From NCBI GenBank assembly GCA_028023455.1, contig JAQFVV010012394.1, positions 25,309,053 through 25,373,052 of the forward strand: a stretch of DNA of 64,000 nt, given 5' to 3'. Positions 1 to 9,056 of the stretch are shown here, piece after piece (position 1 is the first letter of the stretch; each line of letters opens with the position of its first letter). This DNA is from Epiperipatus broadwayi. Its lineage: Eukaryota; Onychophora; Udeonychophora; Euonychophora; Peripatidae. The notes beneath the pieces are model-generated. The model saw only the letters and a list, made by a program, of their open reading frames with translations. It had not been told where the DNA came from and did not search any database. Position numbers and translations under genes: made by a program.

Positions 1-122
1 GGAAGATATATAATTTATAAACAAGGCAAAACTCTCCATACAGTAGTGCCACCCTGTGCCAACCAGAGTAATCAATGAATACCAGAAGGCTTGTGCATAA
101 AATCCCTATCTAATGCCTACTC

Positions 123-181
123 ATCCAATATTCCCAGACTAGTTTCTGGCTTGTGGCCTTCATCAGTGAGGAGCATTGGAT
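123..181 (-). ncRNA. Type-I hammerhead ribozyme, core intact
   Basis: Read on the minus strand, this has the catalytic boxes CTGATGA and GAAAC. Stem II is GGC/GCC closing a CACAA loop, followed by a two-base-pair stem III (AC, loop TA, GT) and the cleavage triplet GTC. Stem I has an inner part (TCCTCA against TGGGAA, one mismatch), an internal loop, and an outer part (ATCCA against TGGAT). The base of stem II is A opposite A rather than a pair, which may weaken it. It lies in the left arm of foldback copy A. Confidence 0.75.
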
Positions 182-338
182 CTGAAAGCACCTAGACACC
201 TAATAAGCTATTGAGCTTAGATTGAAAATATTTTTGTTTTTTCAATTTCATTCTCATAGTTATATAGTTCAGTAAAGATAAAAGGTGGTTTCCAGAGAGT
301 TGCATTAGGATCCTAAGATCTAGGTGCAGTGCTATCAG

Positions 339-390
339 ATCCAAAGCTCCTCACTGATGATGGCCAGAAACTAGTCTGAGGATATTGGGT
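339..390 (+). pseudogene. Broken hammerhead ribozyme (stem II deleted)
   Basis: This is the right-arm partner of the ribozyme at 123-181. CTGATGA, GAAAC, GTC and both parts of stem I are present, but the loop and one strand of stem II are lost, leaving only TGGCCA between the two catalytic boxes. It is probably inactive. Confidence 0.65.
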
Positions 391-644
391 GAGTGGGCTT
401 TGATAGGGATTTTATACAAAAGCCTTCTGGTATGTATTGATTACTCTGGTTGGCACAGGGTGCACTACTGTATGGAGAGTTTTGCCTTGTTTATAAACAA
501 TTATATGCTAGTATAAGAGATGGTGATCATGTGAAAGATATATAATTGTTAGGCATTAATTCTACTTCTTTTATTAGTTTAGTTAAGTAGATAGACCAAT
601 GTAATGTGTAATTTTTTACAAAGCCATGTGTATTTCTTAAACCA

Positions 645-725
645 TTTGTGTATTTATTATATTAGTAGAAACTAGCTCTGTCAAGATAAATAGTATATAA
701 TAGCCATAAAAGCACATTAAACCCT
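645..725 (+). repeat. Left LTR fragment of decayed Gypsy element (putative)
   Basis: About 80 bp here is repeated in the same orientation at 5427-5505. Shared blocks include agctctg, cataaa and acattaaa. The two copies bracket the Gypsy pol remnant at 1785-5280, which is why I read them as LTR pieces. LTR termini and a primer-binding site were not identified. Confidence 0.45.
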
Positions 726-728
726 TGT

Positions 729-915
729 CATCACTATATCTATAATTATCAATCCACAGTAGGCTGAAGTCTTTCCTAAGTTTAATAAAGGTTCTCTGAT
801 CCATAGCCTCTCTTCTTCACATTTCAACAGTAAACTTTCTTAATTTCATCTATCCATTCCATATATGGTCTCTTTGTAGGTATTGTCCAGTCTTTGGAAA
901 TCTCTATTATAAAAT
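729..915 (-). mobile_element. RTE-type LINE 3' end fragment (decayed)
   Basis: This stretch aligns by eye with the RTE tails at 29766, 50111 and 62811. Shared landmarks in order are ttatcaatccac, a gaagtctttcc block, cttcttcaca and a tttcatcatccat-like block. It corresponds to the 3' end of the reverse-transcriptase ORF on the minus strand. It is heavily mutated and has no ORF. Confidence 0.6.
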
Positions 916-3188
916 ATACTTAGCATAGCTTTATGAAATCTATGATATATTTCATTCCCTCAACCACACATTTAATTTTCAGACTCATCTCTCCCAACAA
1001 TGTATTATTGATTATTATCCCACCATTTACTCCGAGAATCATAAATAAGTGTAATTATCAATTACTGAAATGTGCCTAGTGGCTATTGTATATTTATTGG
1101 AGTGGTTTGATATAAATCAGAGAATTGGATATATTTATATCCTTTCAGATTCTTTCTTAGCATAGTCAAGCCTGAGCTAAAGTTGGTAACATTTGTCACT
1201 ACATATGGTCTAGCAATGTATGAAATTTTATATGCACATGCAGCATCAATGCTCCCTAAAAACATGCCTTATGATAAAGTAATAAAAGCATTGACTATAT
1301 ATTTGTCCTCTAAGCCACTAATCATTCTATAAATATACAAATTCAATATGAGATACTTATATGATCTTGAAAAATGCAATACAACATTATGGACAAATTG
1401 CAAAAAGCTGGCCAACATATGTGAATTTAGATTTTTTTTGGATGGAGTTTTAAATATTAAATTTATATGTGAGAAGAAAAGTTACAACCATACTTATTAA
1501 GCTTTTCATGAATGCCGATACATTATTCGTTTCTGCAATTAACTAAAAAGTCTAATGGTAATAACAGGTTTCACTATCAGCAAGTAGCAATCCACAAATT
1601 TGAGAAAAAATCAACAAAAGAATCCTAACAAAAAAGATTTTTAACCAGAGAAACTTTTTACAGAAAGTACTAACATTGTGAAAGCATTCATGAACTTGAA
1701 GATCAGTAGTAGAAGAGAGAAAATATTGGTTTCAAAGGAGTCATTGACAGAAAGTGCTATCATTATGAGAATATTTAAAAAGATGTGAAGCATGCAAATT
1801 ATGGAAAGAATTATGTGCATCATGCAATAAAATTAAATCAATTGCATGATAGATATGAAACTAGACACAAGATCTGTAGTTTCCATAGTTTCAAAAAAAT
1901 ATGGGAGGTCACATATGAAAAGGAAGTGGCATACGAAAGATTACCAAAAAATATTACTGATTTTCAGAGTAATAAAGTGACTTTTCTAGATGAGGCAATA
2001 GCAAATGTCAAAGAGGATGTGTGAAAAGATGGCGATTACACTGATTTTCTAGGGAAAAACTTGTTCAGGGAATTGAACTTCGTTGTTATCACAGTTAAAA
2101 AGGATAAATATTTAAACAAATGTGTTATAAAATTTCTCAATGTCTTTAATAAAGGGTGAAATATATTCTAATAGGGAAGTGGAATTTTTAAGAGTTACTC
2201 ATCTTATAGTAAATGAAATAACAGACTAGTCTCTTTTGCAAAGATATTCAAATTTGATCAAGAATTTATCTGCCGTCAACACAAAGGAATCATTAAATCA
2301 ATAAAAATATAAAAAATTTTGCTTATTTTGTTGCTTAAGATCTATGGTAGCTTCGAGTAATTACTTCTTGAAACAAAACTTCATATGAAATTCTTAGAAA
2401 TAAAGCCATTGAATTATTAATGAATTAGTAAGGCATTCTAAATAAGTAACAACCATTATATCTACAATAAAAAAAGTGGTGTTAATCGCACAAGTAAAAT
2501 TTATAGACTCATGATTAATGAGACTTTATCAATTAATAATTATCCACTATTGCCAATAAAACAAGTAACGGTATTATTGGAAGATGAAAACACTTCACAA
2601 AATATCTCTTTGCAAAGTATAATGGACACAGAATAATTTTTAAGCAGTCTATAAGATTCCAAAAAAATGACTTTCAGAATACCAGTGAGTCCAGTTATAT
2701 TTTGGCCTAATAGCCCAAATAGCAATTATTGGTACTATATTTTGATGATTTTTCTATTCATTAAAAAGATTTCTTGCAAAGAGGTTTCTAAGAAAATTAG
2801 TGAGATAGGTATTATTATATGATTGGAAAAGAATTTGTAGATGATTTCTTTAGATTTAAGATTGATGTGGCAGAAATTCAGTCCACAAATAGTAAGGTAA
2901 GGGTAATACTGAAAACCAAAAGCCATTAAGTGCTAAAAAATTCGATCAGTTTTGGGACTAATAAGTTATTGCAAGAGTTTTATTCATTTGGCGTCACTTT
3001 TATATAAATTATTGCAAAATGGGAACATCTTGGAAATAGAAATGGAAAAATTGGTGTTCACACAACTAAAGAGAGCTATATCTAAAGTCACAGGGCTAAA
3101 AGATTTTGTCAGTGAAAAAATATTATGCCACTCATTGAGGTTGGGTCTTTGCTTGTCAACTACAAAGATGGGTCAAAAAATCATACAC

Positions 3189-3401
3189 TCTCAGATCCAA
3201 GGTTCCTCACTGACGAAGGCCATAAGCCAGAAACTAGTTTGGTGATATTGGATGAGTAGGCACTAGATAGGGATTTAATGCACAAGCCTTCTGGCATCCA
3301 TTGATTACTCTGTCTTGCTTAGAGTGTCACTACTGTATGGAGAGAGTTTTGCCTATTATAACAGCAGTTATGAGCAAGCATGGAAGATAGTGATCATGTG
3401 A
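3189..3401 (+). mobile_element. Hammerhead foldback element, one-armed copy
   Basis: Only the right arm of the family is present. It begins just before the ribozyme (ctctcagatcc) and ends in the constant terminus gatcatgtga. It sits inside the Gypsy pol remnant and so is younger than it. I could not find a clear target duplication. Confidence 0.7.
3195..3253 (+). ncRNA. Type-I hammerhead ribozyme, core intact
   Basis: The catalytic boxes are CTGACGA (the fifth core position is variable in hammerheads) and GAAAC. Stem II is GGC/GCC around a CATAA loop. Stem III is the short palindrome ACTAGT, and the cleavage triplet is GTT, which is allowed but usually slower than GTC. Stem I pairs TCCTCA with TGGTGA (one mismatch) and ATCCA with TGGAT. 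It has the same 59-nt layout as 48274-48332. Confidence 0.7.
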
Positions 3402-5426
3402 TGTTTTAAGGTTTAACACTTTATATTTCATGCACTAAACACATATGAGGTGAAAGTGACAAAAAAAGTCACAATGATAAATTCAGATATAGAAAAATTT
3501 CATGACTTTGTTTGCTGTCAAAATTTATAATAATTATGAATCATAAATCTTAACTAGGAGGAATCGACAGGAAATTACTTCAGTAAGTATTTCCCAGAAT
3601 GATTTGCTTGTTCAACATGTTAGTTGCTTATAATTTGGTGATGAGCCAATCCAAAATAATCCCACATAGACCCATGTTAAGCCACTTATCTATTTATAGT
3701 TACCATGGGGAGAAATAAATCAATATAATGAATATAACAGATTGCAAATATTTAAATAGCCAAGTAGCAAGGGTTTGGAGCAGACAAGAATTGAGAGAGA
3801 TTATCAAAAGTAATATGGTGTATAAGGTCAGGATACCCTAAAAATAAATCTAAATTATTGATTAATATTTGTGGATAAAATGCATGCTTTAGTGTAGTGA
3901 TAAAATACCAAAATCTGGAGGATAAGATTCTCATACAGTTTCTGTGCTTTCTGTAGGTTGACTTTTTTATGAATTGAAAAGCAAAATAATCTACCATTTA
4001 TTTATTTATCAGATGCAATATGCCATCTATAGTAAAAATATATACCATTTTGAGACACCCAAAAAATTATGAATGCAATTTCTAATTCACTAGGGAGAAT
4101 CTTGGCATAGTTTGCATGAAATTGCTTGCTGCAGTAACTCAATATGGATAGGAATATTTGATCAATAATTCAAAACTTCTGGCAATATCAAACAACCCAT
4201 AACATGCTTAAGCTAACCAGGCAGAAAGCTAAAGACTCCTGGTCATACATATAAGTAGACTTTACAACTCTGCAGAATGAGGTGCTTTTCTCAATTATAG
4301 CATATGCATACTCAAAATGGCTTAAGATAACTGATACCCACTGACAAAATATATACAACTAATGAGAATCTAAGGAAGCTATGGTCAACCTACAAAATTT
4401 CCAGAATAATTCACTATGATTCAGCATTCATATCAGGGCAATTTAAATAGATTTGCATTACTAATAAATAATAATAGGCATATTTTTTATATTGCAATTT
4501 TATCTGGAAAGTAACAAACTTGCATATGACTGGTACAAGAAACAAAAAAAAAATATTAATCAGGAAGACATGCAAAGACTACAAAGATTATATGAATATA
4601 CTTTTAGTGCAACATTCCATATTTAATGCAAATTAGGTAAATTATTCACAGAAGTATTTATGGATAGGAAATTTAGGGCTAGCTTTATATAATGCACTCA
4701 CATAATTGAGAAAATATGGAGAACAGATCTAATATAAAGACACTGGGAAACAAAATAATTCTATAGATATTATTATAATATTAAGAAATTCAAGCCTGTA
4801 AAAATTCAAAAACCAGTTGATAATTGTATGTTTATTATTGCAGGGCAATGGCTATTTAATATTTGATTAAAACTGCCCAATGCAAAAACAATTGCCAAGG
4901 CAAAGAAAACAGCTTAAAACGAAACAATAATAAAGTTAAAAAGAACAGTAAAACTACAGGCAGCAGCCAGAGCAGACATTAACCAAAATGAGACATACAG
5001 AGTCAAGAAAAGTATTAAAAAACTCAAAGATAGCATTCAAAGTATACAATGCAGGTAAATCAGTAAAAGAGACTAAATATAGAAAATTAGCCAGTACAGT
5101 AGAATGAAGATCCCACAATGCACCAAAAAATGCAGAGACCATGACATTTGCAAAAGTTGCAAACAATTTGGTTCAGATAATGTAGAAGTTCCCAGATGGC
5201 ATTCACCAAACTTTATAAAGAATCCCACCACAAATTTATTAGCAGGGAGATGGCTTCCATTCTGATTCATGCTAATATCATTTCCATTGATTGACAATTA
5301 CTTAATTCTGAATATTGTGCAAATGACATATTTACACTTGGCTTGAAAAAAAGCAGTTTGTTAGACTTTGTTTACTTCTATCCTAGGACAGCTACACATA
5401 TATACCAATATTTTCATTATACGGTA

Positions 5427-5505
5427 TATGTATTCTTTATATTTGTAGAAATTAGCTCTGCCAGACTAGATAATGTATGGTAGTCATAAAGGTACATTAA
5501 AATCC
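5427..5505 (+). repeat. Right LTR fragment of decayed Gypsy element (putative)
   Basis: Direct repeat of 645-725, on the far side of the Gypsy pol remnant. See that entry for the reasoning. The 5506-6310 stretch that follows is AT-rich with no gene or element I can identify. Confidence 0.45.
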
Positions 5506-6392
5506 TTAGAGATATATGTTTATATGTAAATAAGTAAGTTGTGCTATCTGCTCACCTTATCATTGAATTAAATACAATATCAACTTCATTTAATTTTAGT
5601 TGTCCTTTTAGTTACGCTTTTTTCAATTCCTTGTATGCCTTATATGTCATAGCTTTCAGCTTTTGTTATTCTTGTTTGCATTCTAATTGCGTCTTTTCTG
5701 TTTTAATCTCCCTTGTCTTTATAGACTGTTGTCCCTTTTATCATTGAATTCCTTCCTCTCTTCTCTAATTTGATTTCTTATGTTTCCATCTATTGTTGTC
5801 CTGTTCCGTATTTCCTGCCTTTCCGTATTTCCTGTTTCAATTCTTATAACGTGTTTTACTTTTAATCATTTTTATTTGTTCTTTTGTAACGTTTGATTAA
5901 TTTCTTCATAGATTAAATCCAACTAATGTTTAGGGATTTAATGTTCTTTAAATCAATAAAACAAAATCGAATGTTTGTATTGCTTGAAAGTTCATAAAAA
6001 GCCCAAGCACCGGAAGTGCAAGAATTGGAACCAAATCAGGTGTCCTTAAATTCCAGAATATAACTGAGATGCATTTAATTTTTAACAAACTACACTTAAC
6101 ACAACGAGAAAAAAAAAATTCAATTTAAAATGCGATAGAAATAACAAAATATTTAAATTACGGTAGTAAAATATAAAAGTTTATTGAAAATATATAAGTA
6201 TATATTTTCAATATATTATTATATATATATTCATAACTTGATTCACATTTCTTTATTAATTCTTACAGTAAATCAACTTTAAAATTAAAACTTCATTATT
6301 TAGAATTTTAAAAATGTTAAGAGTTTTACGTGCATCAATATTATTCTAGAAGTCCTTTAATTACTTTTTTAAAAAAAATTGATAAAATTATT

Positions 6393-6575
6393 ATGTCAGA
6401 CGATGAAGCATTAGAAGCAAAAAAATATGCTTCTTACGCAAAAAATAAACTGCCTATTATATACAATTATTATTATTTTGTGAATTTATATGGAAAAAAA
6501 TTTCTAAAAAATAAAGACTGGTATTTTGCGAATATCTTCGAGACTTTGGATATATGGGAAGATGAGAATTGTAAG
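6393..6575 (+). CDS. Host gene exon 1 (unrecognised protein)
   Basis: The reading frame starts ATG TCA GAC GAT and runs 61 codons to a donor AAG|GTAAAT, phase 0. The peptide begins MSDDEALEAKKYASYAKNK, has a tyrosine-rich stretch (YNYYYF) and ends in the acidic WEDENCK. The composition is non-random and the AT content is lower than in the flanks, unlike the chance ORFs nearby. The frame is open upstream to a stop at 6318, so the true start could be an earlier non-ATG codon. A separate ATG at 6314 opens a short basic, hydrophobic 11-residue reading (MLRVLRASILF), one frame off, which resembles the start of a mitochondrial presequence. If that is the real start, this allele has a frameshift. 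An acceptor-like tttag at 6299-6303 is an alternative. It joins in phase with exon 2. I do not recognise the family. Confidence 0.7.
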
Positions 6576-6803
6576 GTAAATTAATAATAATACTGTAATA
6601 TAATTATACTGAAGAAGTAAAGACGCATTAAATTACGTTTGGTAAATCCTTCTTTCTAAGTGTTACTATGGTTATAATTATTTAGTAAAGTAAATTAATA
6701 ATAATACTGTAATATATTTATACTGAAGACGTAAGGACGCAATGAATTACGTTTGGTAAATCCTTCCTTTTAAGTGTTACTATGGTTATAATTATTTAGT
6801 AAA
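6576..6803 (+). repeat. Tandem duplication (114-bp unit) at intron 1 start
   Basis: Two near-identical units start at 6576 and 6690. The first begins exactly at the splice donor (GTAAATTAATAATAAT), so the second unit carries a copy of the intron-side donor bases. The units differ by a few substitutions and small indels. Confidence 0.8.
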
Positions 6804-6817
6804 ATTGTTTATTTTAT

Positions 6818-6894
6818 CACATGATCACCATTCCCTATTCTTACTCTGGCTTTCACTGTGTGTACTACTTATATGGAGAGTTTTGCATCTGTTA
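6818..6894. mobile_element. Hammerhead foldback family, 77-bp internally deleted copy
   Basis: It starts with the constant terminus CACATGATCACC and ends within the arm (gagttttgc, then atctgtta). It is flanked by an exact 10-bp direct repeat, tttattttat, at 6808-6817 and 6895-6904. The ribozyme and most of both arms are missing. It shows the same end asymmetry as the larger copies. Confidence 0.7.
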
Positions 6895-7429
6895 TTTATT
6901 TTATTATTAGGATTTTGTCATAATCATAAAAAGGGAAAAAACATATGACAATTTGTTTATCATCTTTCCTGGCTAACATTTACAGAGAGTGTATCAAACT
7001 GGTATTTATGCATTTAGATAATATTCGGAAAAAATGGAGAAGAATATGGCATTGAAATATTTTTGAAAGTTTTTTGCTAGTCAGAATCGCAAAATATTAA
7101 ATAAACAGAGCAATGAATTTCTTTATGTGTATATAATTGTGTTGTCACAGATTGGTTTGTATAAATATTGCAAATTTATTTCTACTGTATTATGATGGTT
7201 ATATCTCTTGAAGTTAAAGGAGATTTCTATTAATTATGATGGTTTTATCTTTCGTTTTTTTATCTCTTGAAGTTAATGGAAACTGTGTTTATTAAAAAAC
7301 CAAAGGCACAAGTATATATGTACTGAACTGGATTCAGATCTGTATGACTATACGAGTGAACTTGAATTGAAAATATTATTGCATTTTTAGCATGGGATAA
7401 TAGCTTTGTAATTAATCAAAAAGGTAAAA

Positions 7430-7600
7430 GATAGATGCTAAAGAGGTGCACTGGTTCCAAAAATTTTTGTGCACTGCTCCCACATACAAAGTTCATCACA
7501 GATGAAAGCCATAAGCTAGAAAATAGATTGGATGATATTGGAAAAAGGTAAGCAGTGGTAAAGATATAATGTCCAATGTTCTAATTTGCATTAGGTGAAA
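7430..7600 (+). mobile_element. Decayed hammerhead foldback remnant
   Basis: A ribozyme-like core remains at 7482-7541: CAGATGA for CTGATGA, AAGCCATAAGCT for stem II, GAAAA for GAAAC, then the family's stem I outer strand (gatattgg). Ends are not identifiable. It is inactive by sequence. Confidence 0.45.
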
Positions 7601-8252
7601 CTTTTATGTGGAAAATTTGCTACTGTCCTTTGAAATTCGAATGGCCATACTCCATTTGCAAATGGCTGCTGGTGGTGATAGTGACCCTTTTCCCACAAGT
7701 AATATTTTATAAAATTCAAATACTCTATTGCATTTGAGTATTGAATGAAGTATAATTTTTGAATATAAATATATACATTAAACATATTTTTATATTTATA
7801 TATAGATATTTTTCATAACATTTTTCACAAACTCTTGATTTAAGGGTCTCAAACAACATTTGCAAGCTGCTTGGTGAAATTGGCATCTTTATGTTTTTAC
7901 AACTGTTGTTCACATATCAAGATAGCTGCATAATTCATATTGAAGGTTAGTTTATGTCATGGACTATAGATTTTTAAAAGTTTCACCCAATATTTACAAA
8001 CTGTCTGGAGCAATGCTATCTGCCTTTTTCTTATGATACTGTTGTTCACATGTTAAGGTCAGTTTCTCAATATCTATAGAACATTCTGGATATATATATA
8101 TAGCTATGTTGCCTTTTGCATTGTCATGTGCAAGCATGCTATTTCCCATGATTATAAGCCCATGGAAAATGTGTTACTGTGGTGAGCCTATAATAAAACT
8201 GTGCTGTGGGTAAATGTGGAGTTGCAAGTATGATTGAGTGCATAGACACTCC

Positions 8253-8533
8253 CACTTTAGGAAAAAACAGGCAAAATTTTCTATACAGAAGCACCATTCA
8301 GTACAAGTCAAAATAATCACTAGATGCAAGGTTTGTACATAAAATTCTCATCTAGTGCTTATCATCCCATACCCCCAGACTAGTTTCTAGTTTATGGCTT
8401 TCATCAATGAGGAGCAGTAGCTGTGAGAGCATTGTACCTAGACCTTAGGATCTAATACAGACCTATTCTATGGAGAATTTTGTCTCTGTGTTAACAGCTT
8501 GTGTAAGCATAAAGAATGGTGATGGTGAGATGT
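8253..8533. mobile_element. Decayed hammerhead foldback element, copy B
   Basis: Both arms are recognisable: ggcaaaattttct on the left and agaattttgtc on the right. The right end resembles the constant terminus (aatggtgatggtgaga). A minus-strand hammerhead remnant lies at 8364-8420 with TTGATGA in place of CTGATGA, intact GAAAC, ACTAGT and GTC. The first-box substitution should abolish cleavage. Confidence 0.6.
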
Positions 8534-8601
8534 TCAATAAGCCAATTGACATACAAAAACAGAAAGGATGAAAAAAATTTATATAAACATATATTCTGAA
8601 A

Positions 8602-9056
8602 TTCCTGAAGGTTTGTGATAATGGTGCTTTAGTTGTATTTTTATATTGGACTATTTCCATCATCTAATATGTATGTATATTGAATGACGTTAGAAAAATT
8701 TAACTTTATTTAAATATTCCAAATACATTCAACCGTTAGTAATAGCACACCAAACAGATTAGTATATGCAAATGTTTCAAGAGATATTAGTCTCCCCTCA
8801 TTTTCAGGTGTTGCTGGTCTGACCAGTGATAGTACTAATATGGAATTTGAACCTAGGTCAGGCAAGCAATACCTGAAGAAGAGGGGAGACTAATACCTCG
8901 AAATGTGCATATACTAACCTGTTTGATGTGCTATTGCTAATAGTTGAATATTTAAAGTTAAATTTTTCTAAAGGCATTCAATACATATATTAGATGATGG
9001 AAATAGTTCAATATAAAAATACAATTAGAACACCATCATTATAAACTTTCATGAAA
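8602..9056. mobile_element. PLE-derived foldback (terminal sequences only)
   Basis: The left half carries the inverted PLE 3' end (ttcctgaaggtttgtgataa) and the right half the same end in plus orientation (to catgaaa at 9056). The arms meet near 8870, where a partial B-box-like segment (tttgaacctagg) is followed by the block cctgaagaagaggggaga. There is no coding sequence. It is an internal-deletion derivative of the element at 54587-59416. Confidence 0.7.

Larger units (their letters stand above)
16..534. mobile_element. Hammerhead foldback element, copy A
   Basis: The left arm (from about 24) and right arm (to about 510) are inverted copies of each other; both contain the gagttttgcc / ggcaaaactc motif and a hammerhead-like core. 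The interior at 190-330 is asymmetric. The element is flanked by an exact 13-bp direct repeat, aagatatataatt, at 3-15 and 535-547. The right end finishes in the family's constant terminus gatcatgtga. The left end starts inside the arm (tataaacaagg) and lacks that terminus. The element has no open reading frame. Inference: a non-autonomous retroelement with one full and one truncated end. Confidence 0.8.
1785..5280 (+). pseudogene. Ty3/Gypsy LTR retrotransposon pol remnant
   Basis: Pieces of a Gypsy polyprotein occur in the right order but in shifting frames with stops. The end of a protease-like segment lies near 2045 (a 'FLGKNLFRELN' block). RT begins near 2190 ('RVTHLIVNE') and has a YFDD catalytic box near 2737-2748, in a different frame from its neighbours. 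The block after the RT palm, 'LGLISYCKSFI', is near 2955, followed by the RNase H entry 'LVFTQLKRAI' near 3055. Integrase follows: 'ENLGIVCMKLLA' near 4095, 'YAYSKWLKI' near 4305 and a decayed tail to about 5280. A foldback element interrupts it at 3189-3401. Two ~80-bp direct repeats at 645 and 5427 may be its LTRs. Family assignment rests on motif order; the copy is dead. Confidence 0.65.

Noticed and set aside
1083-1265. Small open frames scattered through AT-rich DNA (for example 1083-1265, 11254-11469, 26585-27000, 42593-43221)
   Set aside because: They lack splice-consistent boundaries, have low-complexity composition rich in I, F, L, N and K, and match no family; frames of 60-115 codons arise easily by chance in 64 kb.
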